Counted from the first letter of the stretch, positions 1 to 12,416 are shown. The stretch is DNA of 64,000 bases from an uncultured Schlesneria sp. (GCA_903904835.1 CAIVEI010000141.1:21472-85471), one strand, 5' to 3'. Notes: generated by a model from the letters alone, not told the origin. Numbers and translations: made by a program.

Positions 1-1316
1 AACTCCCGATACAGAAATCTCGGAGACTTCAGCACCAGCAGCATCACGCGATTGCTGGCGATATCGGGATCACTGGCGGAGGCGAAGTGCCGGTCGATAT
101 ACCGTTGCTTCAGTTCGTCGCTCAGTGGCCGACGAAATGCAATCTCGGCCAATCTTCTGCAAAACGCTTTCAATTTTTCGGCCCGTTCCGGCGTATCCGG
201 TTTTGAGCCCGAAAGCTGATTGAGATGGTTCCCGATATAGCCGGCCACTTCAATCGCTGCTTCCGTGGTTGCCTGATCCCATTCCTTCGAAATTGTCGTC
301 GCACGTTCCCAGCCAAAACTTCGATCGTCGGGTGGAAACGATGTCGTCACGACACAGGTTTCCGGCGGCTGACTGGGGCTGAGACATCGAGCAGGAATCA
401 CTTCGCCGACAAGATTTGGTCGCTTCCATTCCAACGAGATCGATGCTTTTGCTGGTGGTTTCTCCTTGGCTTTCTGATCCTTCACCCCTTGTGAAGCCTT
501 CGAAAATTCCAGACGCAACGGATAGCTTCGCCCACCTAGCAGGAAGATCGTTCCCCGATGTTCTGTATCTGTCCCCGATTTCACATAGGCATCAACCAAC
601 GGACGTCTCTGATCATTGACCCACAAACGAGTTGCCTGGTCGGTTCGCACGAGAAATTCGTACTCGCCGGTATCCGGCGCGAAGACCGATCCTCGCCACT
701 TGATCGCGAATTCATACGGTTCGATCTTAGACCCTTCAGGATTATCCGCATCAGGACTTTTGTCCTGAAAGTCGAAGGAAACAACCGGATCGACCCGCTC
801 AAACACTCGATCGTTGCCACCAAAATTTCGTGACTTAAAGTATTCGGCAACAAGCCCGACCCGGTCATCCGAACTTCCCGGTCCACGGAACCTACCGATC
901 ATGTCCGCGACCGCATTTCGATATTGCCTGACGGTCAAATGTGACAGCTCGACGCGAGCCGACTTGTTACGAGCCTGCGCCGTCGACGAATAGAAGGTCT
1001 CGTGGATGAACTGGGAAACGCGAGCCGCTTCGTCTCCGATACACGTTCCTGGTTTGTCTTCGGGCATCGACTTGCTGATGTACTCTGTCAACTCGCCAAT
1101 CGACCGGTCACCAACCAGCGGATGAGCATAACTTTCGACCTTTCCTTCCCCCTTTGCTCCGTGACAGGACGCGCACTTTGACTGGTAAATCATCTCCCCC
1201 GTCGGAGCTTCGTCAGCATATGCCGTCAGCGAGAGCAACCCAATCACCACGCTCAAAGCGAAACGGTTTCGAAGTGATTGCGTGGGAATTACGGTGAGCA
1301 GTAATCTTGTGTGCAT
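1..1316 (-). CDS. DUF1587/DUF1592-type Planctomycete cytochrome c protein with PA14-like region (partial, runs off window start)
   Basis: Reverse-strand reading from ATG at 1316: MHTRLLLTVIPTQSLRNRFALSVVIGLLSLTAYADEAPTGEMIYQSKCASCHGAKGEG..., one CxxCH heme motif after a signal peptide, open to position 1; missing from the supplied ORF list. Confidence 0.8.
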   Translation of the reverse strand, partial: MHTRLLLTVIPTQSLRNRFALSVVIGLLSLTAYADEAPTGEMIYQSKCASCHGAKGEGKVESYAHPLVGDRSIGELTEYISKSMPEDKPGTCIGDEAARVSQFIHETFYSSTAQARNKSARVELSHLTVRQYRNAVADMIGRFRGPGSSDDRVGLVAEYFKSRNFGGNDRVFERVDPVVSFDFQDKSPDADNPEGSKIEPYEFAIKWRGSVFAPDTGEYEFLVRTDQATRLWVNDQRRPLVDAYVKSGTDTEHRGTIFLLGGRSYPLRLEFSKASQGVKDQKAKEKPPAKASISLEWKRPNLVGEVIPARCLSPSQPPETCVVTTSFPPDDRSFGWERATTISKEWDQATTEAAIEVAGYIGNHLNQLSGSKPDTPERAEKLKAFCRRLAEIAFRRPLSDELKQRYIDRHFASASDPDIASNRVMLLVLKSPRFLYRE

Positions 1317-1750
1317 AGCTCAAATGACCGTCTGCGCATCAACGCATTTAAGGAGTGCAACCGGGCGGGAGATCGGCATGTGTATTTCGAGGCTGCGGGA
1401 AAATCGCTGTAGAAGATCTCGATTTCGTGAAACCGGCTAATCAAAATCGAGCTGTAAACTTCTTGTCGGAGATGTTCGGGCAACCAGCCAAGTATACCTC
1501 ATTCACTGGTCAAAATCCATGAGATTCTGACAGCGTTCTCGAAGCTGAAAAAGCCTGGTTGCTGTCCAACGCACGACCCATCCGGTCGCAGGACGAGCTC
1601 GGACTTCCCTCAAAACTGGCGATCTTCGTTTCGCGAGGGCCTTGTGTCATCGTCCTGGCTTCCAACCCAAACGCACCAGACGAAGCCGTGACGCGCGAGA
1701 TGCCACGCTGACCTCAAGTCGTCAGCGCCCTAAATCTAATGACCTTGGGC

Positions 1751-3403
1751 TTACTTGGCCGATTTGCCCTTGGACTTTTCCAGGGAGTCGAAATAACTCT
1801 TGATGCTTTCATGATACCCTGGCGGAATCTGTTCGGTGTTCATGGCTTCCATCGCACCCTGCTTGACCGACTGCATCAATTGCTTGTAATCGCGGACGAC
1901 TTCACCCTTTTCCGCTTCACCTTTGGTCTGCATCGAAAGGAGCATTTTGCCGGCGACGACTGCCGACTTGGATTGCTCGCTCTTGAACCCCGTCTCCACA
2001 GAATCATCTTCGGCAGCCTCCCCACCCTTGCCAAAACCAGGGCCCCCGTCGGCGAACTCACCATTTTTCTCTTGAACATCATCACTGTCGTTCTCGCCAG
2101 ATCCGGCCATCATCTCGGCGTACATCGCCTCGTAATCGGCCAGCGTCTTGCACTTTTCGCACTTGCCACCGTCGAGCTTTTCCTGATCGTTGACCTTCTT
2201 GGCCTGTTGAATTGTCTTCAGTGCCTCTTCCAGCTCTTTCATGTCTTTGACGGCCTGTTCGACCTGTTCAAGCTCCTGTTCGCTGAGTTCCAGCGACTGT
2301 AATGCGGCCTGCATCGCTTCCTGTTGCAGATCTTTATTCTCGGCCAGATCCATCTGCTGCATGGCGCGTTCGAGTGCCGTGGCCAATTGTTCGTTGTTCA
2401 GCTTGTCATGAGCCAGCTTGTCGAGATTCTGCAGACGTTCTTTCAACTCTTGCATCAACTCGGCTCGCTTGACCGGGTCTTTCGTCGCCGCAAGTTGTTG
2501 CAGTTGCTCTTTCAATTCCTTGAGCTCGTTCTGGACCCCGCCTGCATCCCCGTCCTGAAGTTCTTTCACCCACTTCTGCAGTTTCTCGTCCTGGTTGGCA
2601 CCGAACTGCTGATCGCTGGACGCAGACGACTTCATCAGGTCTTTCAGTTTTTCGCTACTGATCTGACGCCAAAGCTTGCCGATATCCTTTTGTTCGCTGG
2701 ATAACATTTTGAGATTTTCCAGCTTCTGATCCGCTTTCATCTTGTTGAACGTCAGCTTCAGATCTTCGATCGCCGCATCCGTCGCGTTGCTTTCTTCATG
2801 CTCTTCGTTTTGTCGCTTGACCTCTTCCAGTCGAAGTTCCGTCGCCTTCTTCCCTTCCGTCAGTCGTTCGTTACGTTTTTCGTTCAGCTTAGCCGCCGCG
2901 ACTTTTCCGAATGGATCGAACTGAGGGAGGAACAGCACGCCAAGAGCCACCAAGCCGGGAACCCAGACGGCGTGCCAGAATCGCTGTTGCCATGTGAACG
3001 GCAAAACCCGATCAACGGTCACCCCTGCCGAGCGAGCTTCCGCCGACTGGATCACCAGTGGCTGATAAGCACCAGCCGACGTCTCCAGCAACGAGACCGT
3101 CAGATAAAGATCTTTCGCACCCATCGCCCTGTCGACCAGACGAGCCGCATCGGGAAGAGTCGGACGACGATGCACCAGAAACGCGAGTAATCCCGCCGCG
3201 AGCGGAACCGCACCGAATGCCAGCCAGGTCTCAGGAGCGGCTGGCATCGCGAAGAGTCCCGTGAAACGCGCCGCGAGCAACACGACTGCAAACAGACCGC
3301 AAAATATGAGAAACGTCCAGTAAAAGCTGTGACCAACGGCGACAAACCGCATCCGCTTCAGGACGTTCTTCAACAACCGTGAGGTGAGTGATGCTTCGGA
3401 CAT
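1751..3403 (-). CDS. Membrane-anchored coiled-coil protein of unknown function
   Basis: Long ORF; N-terminal TM segments then Gln/Glu/Lys-rich coiled coil; likely start MSEASLTSRLLKNV. Confidence 0.7.
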   Translation of the reverse strand: MSEASLTSRLLKNVLKRMRFVAVGHSFYWTFLIFCGLFAVVLLAARFTGLFAMPAAPETWLAFGAVPLAAGLLAFLVHRRPTLPDAARLVDRAMGAKDLYLTVSLLETSAGAYQPLVIQSAEARSAGVTVDRVLPFTWQQRFWHAVWVPGLVALGVLFLPQFDPFGKVAAAKLNEKRNERLTEGKKATELRLEEVKRQNEEHEESNATDAAIEDLKLTFNKMKADQKLENLKMLSSEQKDIGKLWRQISSEKLKDLMKSSASSDQQFGANQDEKLQKWVKELQDGDAGGVQNELKELKEQLQQLAATKDPVKRAELMQELKERLQNLDKLAHDKLNNEQLATALERAMQQMDLAENKDLQQEAMQAALQSLELSEQELEQVEQAVKDMKELEEALKTIQQAKKVNDQEKLDGGKCEKCKTLADYEAMYAEMMAGSGENDSDDVQEKNGEFADGGPGFGKGGEAAEDDSVETGFKSEQSKSAVVAGKMLLSMQTKGEAEKGEVVRDYKQLMQSVKQGAMEAMNTEQIPPGYHESIKSYFDSLEKSKGKSAK

Positions 3404-3498
3404 TTTCCAAACCCTTCCGTAGACGATATGTCTCAAATCGGCATGCGGTAGCTTATCCCGATAGATTTTCCGAATCAAGCGTAATCATTTCGACGCAG

Positions 3499-4419
3499 TC
3501 ATTTTGTCATTGACTTTTTCTTTTCTTCCCATTTGGCAATCCATTTCTCGGGATCGTCGTCGAAAGCCGATTTACAGCCCGAACAACAGACCCAGAATGT
3601 CTGACCCTTGTAACTGACCGAAATCGTCCCCAGCCCTTGGGAAATAATGCACGTCTTGTCCCCGTAGTCGGTTTCGCTAAGTGCAAATGAGGTCCCTTCG
3701 CGCTGCGTGTGGACAGTGTCAACGCGGCTGAATGACCCGCTTCCCCGCTTCCGATCGACCTCAAGGATGTACCGATTGTTTTCCTGCTGGTTGAATGTGA
3801 TTCGCCATTGCTCGCCCGATCCGTTCGGTTCCGGCTCCGTCAATTGCAGTTTATAAGTTCGTTGAAGCTTCTTTTCATCTGTCGCCACATCCCGAATAGG
3901 TTCAATGAATGTCCCTCGAAAGGTCCGCTCCGTCCCTTCCGCGTCCTTGGCCTTTAACTCGAACTGGTCCGATTCTGGCAGGTACGACAATCGTCCGTTT
4001 CGAATATAGGCTCCTTTCTCAGAGACCATCCTCAGTCCCGGAAACTTTGGATCACTGACCCAGTCATACGCCCATTGAGGCTGATCGGCGATCGCCTTTT
4101 GTGATAATCCCTTCCAGCTCCCCAGCAGAATCTGAAACGGCTTCAGAGCCAATCGGACCGATTCGATTTGTTCTGCAGTCGACTTGACGGGTGCTCCCCC
4201 CACGCTCGAACTGGCACCAATCTCGATCGGCGTCAGCGTTCGTCGCTTCGCGGCTGGTTTTTCGTGTTGCTCAATCGGTTTTGCAGAAGAGATGTCGGCG
4301 GTCGAAGTGGGTGCGGCATTCGATGAATCAGGCTTAAGAGACGTGGCCTTTGTACCGCAGGAAAGTCCGGAACAGATCAGGCAAGCCATCACAAGAAATC
4401 GAAACCGGGACGGCTTCAT
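3499..4419 (-). CDS. Putative lipoprotein with C-terminal YHS/TRASH-like Cys motif
   Basis: Lipobox-like LICSGLSCG; C-terminus GQTFWVCCSGCKSAFDDDPEKWIAKW. Confidence 0.65.
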   Translation of the reverse strand: MKPSRFRFLVMACLICSGLSCGTKATSLKPDSSNAAPTSTADISSAKPIEQHEKPAAKRRTLTPIEIGASSSVGGAPVKSTAEQIESVRLALKPFQILLGSWKGLSQKAIADQPQWAYDWVSDPKFPGLRMVSEKGAYIRNGRLSYLPESDQFELKAKDAEGTERTFRGTFIEPIRDVATDEKKLQRTYKLQLTEPEPNGSGEQWRITFNQQENNRYILEVDRKRGSGSFSRVDTVHTQREGTSFALSETDYGDKTCIISQGLGTISVSYKGQTFWVCCSGCKSAFDDDPEKWIAKWEEKKKSMTK

Positions 4420-4496
4420 TACATCATCTCCGATAAATTTTCCAAAACGCCACCAAAGGAAGTATACGTCACAATGAACCTGGTTTGAACCTTGTC

Positions 4497-6140
4497 TCAA
4501 TACCATTGGAAGGCGTATTGACGAAACCTATCGATGGCACCCTGTCGCAGTGAGAAATTCGTGCTGCTCCACCACCGATCGGTCGACCATCTGGGTTTCG
4601 CCGTACGAAGTTGAGCAACCAAACGGTCCGTCGCGATCTGTTTTGCCGTCCAGCTTTGACTTTGTTCTGACGCCATTTCGATTTCCAGGTTAACCAGCTT
4701 TTCATCGAGCATGCCATGAATCCCATCCTTGATAATCGGGTCGCTGCAGTCGATTAACGGCAATAAACGAAGATAACCTTCGTCGCTGGTCGGATGCCAA
4801 CTGATCTGGACAGACGGCCGAGGATCACCTGCCATGATCCGTTGCACATTGAAATGATTCACGTAGGCATCTACGGGTAAGACGGCGTACAGAAACACCG
4901 CAAATGCGACCGTCCATAACTGGCGCCGGATCAACCACGTAAACCCGTGATTGCAGGCAATCTTACGCAGAACCAGCAAAAAGCCGACGACAACGGAAGC
5001 GACCCCTAACAGACCGATGACTCGCATGCGAGTCATCCCATTAAACCCAATGTAAATTGAAAGGCGATTGAAGACCGCGACCGCCAGTAACAAGTTTTCA
5101 ATCGACCAGATCCAGGACAAGGTCCTTAACCGGGACAAACGAGGATCAGCCAGGATTGTGCCGCGAAAAATCAGTGACAGCATTAATGTCGCCAGGCCAA
5201 GTGCCACGGTCAGCCACGCCGCTCCCTCATGCGCATACCCCGAATAGTGGAACCCTTCAGGAAATTTCCTGAACCAGAGTGTCTGAAATTCAAAAACCAG
5301 ATAGACCGCAAATAGCCCGATCACAACGGCTAACGTATTTCGATAGGCGTCGAAGTACGGTGACTTTGCAGGGATTTCAGAAACAGTAACGCGGTGATCC
5401 GTCGCGTGATACTGACTCATAATTGGACGAAGCATCCCGGTCACCAGCCAACCGGCACACGCACAAAACAAAACCTCGGTGAATTGGAACTGTTGCAGCC
5501 AATTGTCGATGAGATCAACGAACCAGGCAATGTTCTCGCCGAGTGATTTTACGAGATCAGGATTTGCCATCACGAATATCGTGGCAAACACAAGCAGGGT
5601 CACAGCCGGCAATACGATCGCAAACCGCTGAGTTCTCAAGATTGCCGGACTGAATCGGGCGAATGTCCGAAAGTAATGATGCAACCCCCGATATCCGGCA
5701 GCGATCAATTGCGATGCGAACAACGCCGCCTGCGTCAAATAGGGTCTTAACCCTGCGAGACTCATGACAAACAAAACCAGCAACCCGATGCCTAGGACAA
5801 TCGCCAGAAACGATCCACACCAGAGGAGCCGAACCGATAACGAAACGAGCATCCCAGCGAGTAACCAAAGGCTGCTCTCGCGTTTCCTGCGCAATGTTCC
5901 TAGCCACAACAGCAAAGGAGCCACCAGAAACAACACACCCGGCCCGGCATAACCGGTCGAACGATAAATGGTCAGGTCACAAGCCAGCACCAGCAGGATC
6001 AGCGCAACCACCTCACGAAACAGAACTGGTGCTGACGATACTGGTGCTGACGATATAGTGACGATTGGTGGCGGTATTAGTTGTCCCTGTGGTCTGCCGT
6101 CATCAATGAACTCAAGCACATCTTCGCCGGTTTCTGACAT
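4497..6140 (-). CDS. DUF4173/DUF4153-type multi-pass membrane protein
   Basis: Many TM helices; LRTLSWIWSIENLLLAVAVFNRLSIYIGFNGMTRMRVIGLLGV signature-like stretch. Confidence 0.75.
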   Translation of the reverse strand: MSETGEDVLEFIDDGRPQGQLIPPPIVTISSAPVSSAPVLFREVVALILLVLACDLTIYRSTGYAGPGVLFLVAPLLLWLGTLRRKRESSLWLLAGMLVSLSVRLLWCGSFLAIVLGIGLLVLFVMSLAGLRPYLTQAALFASQLIAAGYRGLHHYFRTFARFSPAILRTQRFAIVLPAVTLLVFATIFVMANPDLVKSLGENIAWFVDLIDNWLQQFQFTEVLFCACAGWLVTGMLRPIMSQYHATDHRVTVSEIPAKSPYFDAYRNTLAVVIGLFAVYLVFEFQTLWFRKFPEGFHYSGYAHEGAAWLTVALGLATLMLSLIFRGTILADPRLSRLRTLSWIWSIENLLLAVAVFNRLSIYIGFNGMTRMRVIGLLGVASVVVGFLLVLRKIACNHGFTWLIRRQLWTVAFAVFLYAVLPVDAYVNHFNVQRIMAGDPRPSVQISWHPTSDEGYLRLLPLIDCSDPIIKDGIHGMLDEKLVNLEIEMASEQSQSWTAKQIATDRLVAQLRTAKPRWSTDRWWSSTNFSLRQGAIDRFRQYAFQWY

Positions 6141-7234
6141 CCTGAGATTCCTTTCGCACGCGGCAGTATTGTTTGATTTCCATTGCAAAGTGTTTTTTTT
6201 GAGCCCCGCCCAAAGAGCGACACTTCAAGCATGTCATACGCAAGGCTTGGTTTTATCGTTGGGAATTGGCTTAAGCGTTACGTTGCCGAAAATCGCAGAA
6301 CGACAAACAGCAATGAGTCCGTGCCGGAGGACAATAGTAAGTTTGTGTTGCAAAGTCAAGTTTTGCATGGACGGAAACATCAGCAAAGCTGGTGTGTGCC
6401 ACACTGCGATCAATCAGGGATTCACGCAGGAAGTATTAAAATTTCAGGGTTTCAAACCAGTCTAAGTCGTTTGTAGCTGGCCAAGATGGGGCCGATGTCG
6501 CGGACGGAACCAACGTGCCCAGTTGAAATGCGTACCATGGATCAACGCTCACAGTGCTTTGCCTCCGTCCAGATTCTTCTTGATCGTTCTCCTCACGGTT
6601 CTCCATTCTCGATGTCCTAACTGCTTCGGTTCGCTGCTGGATTGGGGTCGAACCAATAGAAAAAATCGGCTCATCTCTCACGAGAATATGTTTACGACCA
6701 ATATAATAAAGAAAATATGTCGCCTTTAGATAAAACGCAAAGATTGGTCTCTTAACGTTTGGACGGTGCTCATGAAAAGGTCGTTCGATCGGTGCGACGC
6801 AACTCTTAATTGCTCGACGCTGCGGTGTTGATTGCTGTCCGCAGTGGGAGTCGTCATTCCGGCGACTTCCGTTTTTGGGCCATTCGATGCGCCAAGGATT
6901 ATGGCATCCCGATTTTGCGCCGCGAAATGGCAATTTACCGCGATCGGCTGGTTTGTGTTAGCTTGTCCTAATGTTTAAAACATCACCTCGGAACATGTGT
7001 TCTTCGGCTGCGAATCGTTGTGATTGGATGAGTGGTCGCATGTGTACGTGTTGCCGTTTGGTTTGCACTTCGGAACAAATCTGATCTAATTGTTGTCTAC
7101 GATTCAATCGACTATTTGATCTTGCACTCGTCAAATTGATCCTTGATTCGGATATCATGTATTAATTGTGCGCCTCACTTTGAAGGTCCAGAGGGTCGTT
7201 TTCCTTGCTTGTCACTTCTTAATCGGGGCCAAAA

Positions 7235-8542
7235 ATGGGTGAGTCTTTCGGTAATCTTGATTCACGAAATCGGCAACCAGTGTCAGCAAGCGACCAAAAC
7301 ATCCACTCGGCGCAGTCCAGATACTCGAGCAATGAACTAATATCCCTTGCGTCGCACCTTTTTCACGACGTCAATAATCGCCTTTTGATCATACAATTCG
7401 CGTGTACGAAGTTGCTTCGGGGGCTTTCAAGCGACGATTTAAACTATTCCACCGTGCTAGCCATTGAGGAAGCAAGACAGCAAGCTGCCGAACTGACTCA
7501 TCAATTCCGCGATGCGAAAAAGCCAGAGTTGGCGAAAGGTCATATTACGGATCTGAACGAACTGGTGCGTCATTGGGAGCCGTTGATCATGGGAGTAGCC
7601 CGTGAGAACGTGATCATTGAAGTCGATTTGTCATCCAAACCTGCCATCGTCAAGGTCTGTCAGGAAACCGTCGAACGGATTCTACTACATCTTTGCCTTA
7701 GCTCTCTGGCCATCATCGCCGATGGCGGATGGCTGAACATCCATACCAGCCACACGGATTGTGAAAGAGCCGCAACTTCGGATTTGTCGGTTCCCATTCC
7801 TTCTGGTTCGGTACGGCTCAGTATTTCCGATACGAGTTGCGCAGATGTGGAATTGACGGCGTCAGCGGACCTGGCCAACCACGATTTCTCACCAATCAGC
7901 GTTAAGAACGCAGCCCTGCGTCGTTCGACGTTCGAGAATGTAGGAAAAATCATTCGCGATTTTGGTGGACAGATTTCTGTGACGGCATCCGCAGATGCCG
8001 GGACTAGAATCGATGTCTTCCTGCCAAATGACCCCGCCATCGATCATCCTTTGGTTCCCGAGTTCGATCATCGGCACGACGTTGCGGCAAGTGAGACAAT
8101 ACTCCTGGTCGACGACGACGCGCGTGTGCGAAAATTCATTATGTGCGCGCTGGAGTCTCACGGATATAAAGTCATCGAGGCAGAAGATGGCAGTTCCGCC
8201 ATGAGTAAGGCTTCTGAACATTCCGATTCTTTGCACCTTCTCGTGACCGACCTTCGCCTTGGTGGAACTTCAGGTCGTGAGATTGCAGACAGACTGCGAT
8301 TGGACTACCCGGGATTGCCTGTCATCTTTATGAGCGGGCTTGCGGGCGACGATTTAGATCTGGATGCCAGTTGCACTTTCCTCGAAAAACCGTTCAAACC
8401 GGCCGAACTCATTACGGCGGTTCGCAGCCTTTTGGACACCCGCCATTACGCTTCTGCTTCTCATTTGCATGTCAATGATAATTCAGGCCGAATTCTCACT
8501 CACGCAAGCGGAGCGACGCCTGATTCTATAACAACACCATAA
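7235..8542 (+). CDS. Histidine kinase-like protein with C-terminal receiver domain
   Basis: FHDVNNRLLII H-box-like motif; REC domain ILLVDDDARVRKFI...LLVTDLRLGGTSGREIADRLR...FLEKPFKPAEL. Confidence 0.75.
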   Translation: MGESFGNLDSRNRQPVSASDQNIHSAQSRYSSNELISLASHLFHDVNNRLLIIQFACTKLLRGLSSDDLNYSTVLAIEEARQQAAELTHQFRDAKKPELAKGHITDLNELVRHWEPLIMGVARENVIIEVDLSSKPAIVKVCQETVERILLHLCLSSLAIIADGGWLNIHTSHTDCERAATSDLSVPIPSGSVRLSISDTSCADVELTASADLANHDFSPISVKNAALRRSTFENVGKIIRDFGGQISVTASADAGTRIDVFLPNDPAIDHPLVPEFDHRHDVAASETILLVDDDARVRKFIMCALESHGYKVIEAEDGSSAMSKASEHSDSLHLLVTDLRLGGTSGREIADRLRLDYPGLPVIFMSGLAGDDLDLDASCTFLEKPFKPAELITAVRSLLDTRHYASASHLHVNDNSGRILTHASGATPDSITTP

Positions 8543-8698
8543 TCTCGTCTACAAAGCTTGAGTTTGTTTTTCGAATGTTGTGCTGAGCTCATTGAATATC
8601 GATCACGATTTCATTCTGATTTAACGTTTATTCAGGCAAATGAGAGACGTTTTTATCACGGTAAGTGCTGAGGTCAGGAGGACGCGTCCCGGCTGGTC

Positions 8699-11600
8699 GT
8701 GACTACGTTCAAACGGGATACCTCAATGCGCAATCCGAACCAAGATCGTACAATGAAAACGCCCAAAGTGACGGGAGCGAACGAGCGCGTCGAAGCCATC
8801 CACCGACATCTACCGTTACGAATAGCGACGACGTATTTCGCGTTCAGTCTGTTATGGATCCTGGTCACTGCGGGTTTGGGATGGAGCAAGACGCGGAGCG
8901 AACAGGGACTGGTCGCATTCTTGATCAACCACTTGGCATATATTCTGTTGACGACGGGCATGATTTACTGGCTTTGTCGACGGGGGTTCCGGCTCGTCGA
9001 GAATGCCAACGCGCTGATCCGTGCCGTGACGGACTCTACGACCGACGCCGTCTATGTGAAAGACCTTAACGGGGACTATCTATTCTGCAACGAGGTCGCC
9101 GCCACGTTGATTGCAACGACTTCCCAAGACATGTTTGACCACGATGATACCGAGTTGTTTGAACCTGAAAGCGCTCAGAAGGTTGTCGACTGGGATCGAA
9201 AGATCATCGAAACGGGCGAAAATTTTACGTACGAACTCGATCTATCAGCAGGTGGCCGGACGCGAACCTTTTTGACAGCGAAATCGCCTTGTCGAGACTC
9301 AAAAGGGAATGTGATTGGAATTGTTGGTATTTCCCGTGATATCACCGAGCAGAAACGGGCAGAAGCCGAATTAAATGCGGAACAGGCTCGCATGAACCTG
9401 ACGATGGAATCCGCGCCGATCGTGATTTGTTCATTCGCGTCGCATCCTGATGGTCACACCTCGATGCCTTACGCGAGTCCGCACATTTCGAATATTTACG
9501 GCTTGAAACCAGAGGATGTTGCTCATGATTTCACTCCCGCATTCGAACGTATCATGGAAGAGGATCGTCTGAAGATACTGGAATCCATCCAGCAATCTGT
9601 TGAAACGATGACACCTTGGCGCTGTGAATATCGAGTTCAACATCCCGAACGCGGGCAGCTTTGGGTTGAAGGTCATTCGATCCCATCTCGTCAAAAAGAC
9701 GGAACTCTGATTTGGCATGGCTATATTTCCGATATTACTGCTCGCAAAAGCGACGAAAAAAAGCTGGACGAGAGCTATCGTCAAATGCAAATCAGTGAGA
9801 AACGCTTTCGGGAATTAGCAGATGTCATTCCCCAAATCGTCTGGGTCGCAGACAAGGAAGGCAAACTGACGTACGTCAATGTCAAGACAGTCGAATATAC
9901 AGGAATGAATGCTGAAGATTTGCTGGGATCGGGTTGGTTCAACTTAATTCATCCGGACGACGCGACTCAAGCGATCGCTTCGTGGAAAGAAACAATTCTC
10001 ACGCATCACTTCCTTTATGACGAACTGCGAATACGCCGGGCGGATGGCCAATACCGTTGGCACGTCGCAAGCACAATTCCAATTCGCAATCTGGCTGGAG
10101 ACGTCGTGGAATGGTATAGCACGGCGACTGATTTTGAGGAGCTGAAAAATGTCGAGCAGTCGCTTCGCGAACAACATCGGTTACTGCGAATCGTGATGAG
10201 CACGGCTCGCGTGAGTCTGATTGTGGTCAACGAGGATTACGAGTATGTGTTCGCGAACGAGGCATACGCTGAACTCGTTGGTCGTGAAATCAATCAAATC
10301 ATCGGTCACAAAATGTCGGAAGTGATTGCCGCCGGGTGGTCACAAATCAAGTCCAACCTGGATCGTGTTCTGGCAGGAGAACTACTCGATTACGAAGTTG
10401 TCTTACCCCCTATCCCCGGCACGGACGTGAGCAGAGTTTACCGAGCGCTGTCCAAACCACGAATGGATGAAACTGGCCGTCCCATCGCCGTCACAGTCAT
10501 CACGGATATCACCGAACTGAAGGAGTCAAAAAGGATCATCAGTGAAAGTGAAGAACGTTACCGGCGCCTTGTCGAACTGCTGCCGGATGCCATCTACATT
10601 AACGTCAATAACAAGATCTCCTTTTGCAACTCCGCCTGCGCTCGTCTGTTTGGTGCAACTGATCCGAATCAACTGATCGGCAAAAATCCGTTTGAGCTGA
10701 TTCCGCCAGCCGCGCATGAGCATGTTCGGAATCGAATGGCCGCAATCTTCGAGACCAAACAGCCTGCGCCTCCCCAGCGCCAGACGATGATTCGACTCGA
10801 TGGCCGCGAAATTTCCGTTTATGTCTTCGCAACTCTGATCACGGATGGTGGAGCGGAGGGGATCCTGGCTTGCTTCAATGATCTGACAGAGCGAGAGCGG
10901 GCAACGGAAGTCCTTCATTCAGTCATGGGAAGCGTTGACGATGCTATCATTATGATCAACGAACAAGGTGTCATCCAGTTGGCCAACCCCGCCACGGAAC
11001 GAATATTCGGACATACCGCGTCAGAACTGATTGGCAACAATCTAGAAATGCTGATGACTCAGCCACACTGCAACGAGCACAAAAAATATATCGACAACTA
11101 CGTTCGTACCGGAAATGCGAAAGTGATTGGAGTCGGTCGGCAGGTCGACGGTAAACGCAGGGATGGCTCAATCTTTCCAATCGAGTTGACCGTCACCGAA
11201 TTCCAGCTTGACGGAAAACGGCATTTTACTGGTGTCATTCGAGACATCACTGAGCGGAAGCGGCTGGAGCAGCAGTTCCGGCAGTCACAAAAAATGGAAG
11301 CGGTCGGACGACTGGCGGGTGGAGTGGCACATGATTTCAACAACCTGCTCACGGTGATCAACGGATATGCCAGCCAGATGCTGTCAGACCTCCCTGCCGA
11401 TTCGGCTGAACGGGAATTCGCTGAGGAGATCTTGGATGCGGGAAATCGCGCCGCCAGTCTGACGCAACAATTGCTCGTACTCAGTCGAAAATCGATCGTC
11501 GAGCAAGTGCATGTGGACGTTAATGAGATTGTTGAAAAAACTTCTAAGATGCTCCGTCGATTGATTGAGGAACACATCCGGCTGACAGTGGAATGCGATC

Positions 11601-12416
11601 CGATCGCATCCCGAATTCTTGCGGGCTCCCTGGCAAATTGAACAGGTTCTGATGAACCTTGTCATCAATGCCCGAGACGCGATGCCACAAGGGGGGCAAC
11701 TTTCTGTTAGGACACAAAATGTCTCAGTGGGTATCGACGGCGCGATGATGTACTCAGATGTTAATCCTGGCCAGTACGTTGGTCTCTTTGTCTCCGACAC
11801 GGGGCACGGGATGTCAAAAGAAGTTCAGGACAAAATCTTTGAACCGTTTTTCACAACAAAAGGGATTGGCGAAGGGACTGGGCTTGGAATGTCGGTCGTT
11901 CATGGCATTGTCAAACAATGTGGTGGAGGTATTTCGATCGAAAGCGATTTGGACGTCGGAACGACGTTTAAGATTCTGTTTCCCGTTGCCCCAGAAGTTG
12001 CAAAAAATTCGAAGCCAGGCGTTGTCACGCAGACATCCGAGGGACACGAAACGATCTTGCTGGTGGAAGACCAGATTGCCGTCCGCAAGATTGCTCGCAT
12101 TGCGCTGCAAGCAAAGGGCTACAATGTTCTCGAAGCCAGCATGGGGCCAGAAGCAATTCGACTCTCCGAAGAATTCTCTCATCCGATCGATCTCTTGCTC
12201 GTCGACGTTGTCATGCCCGAAATGGGTGGTCAAGAACTGGCGGAAATCATGAGAAAAGTGCGGCCAGGAATTCGGGTGCTCTTCATGAGCGGCTACACAG
12301 ACGACACTGCGCTGTTACGCGACGTCACGAAAGCCGCCGAGGTCTTAGTGCAAAAACCATTCACAGCAGCCGGACTGACAAGGAAGGTGCGAGCCGTGCT
12401 CGACGGCAACGTGTGA
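8699..12416 (+). pseudogene. Multi-PAS hybrid histidine kinase (PAS-HisKA-HATPase-REC) split by a +1 frameshift near 11620-11640
   Basis: ORF 8699..11641 ends just after VAHDFNNLLTVINGYA...; ORF 11619..12416 resumes with WQIEQVLMNLVINARDAMPQGG...FFTTKGIGEGTGLGMS and a REC domain; the two frames differ by +1. Confidence 0.75.

Noticed and set aside
1739-2302. 187-aa plus-strand ORF (and several other large antisense ORFs, e.g. 2324-2704, 31545-32117, 47354-48028)
   Set aside because: They lie antisense to well-supported coding genes, have antisense-type composition and show no recognisable domains.
6436-6933. 165-aa minus-strand ORF in the 6.2-7.2 kb gap
   Set aside because: No family signal, odd composition and no clear ribosome-binding context; treated as intergenic.
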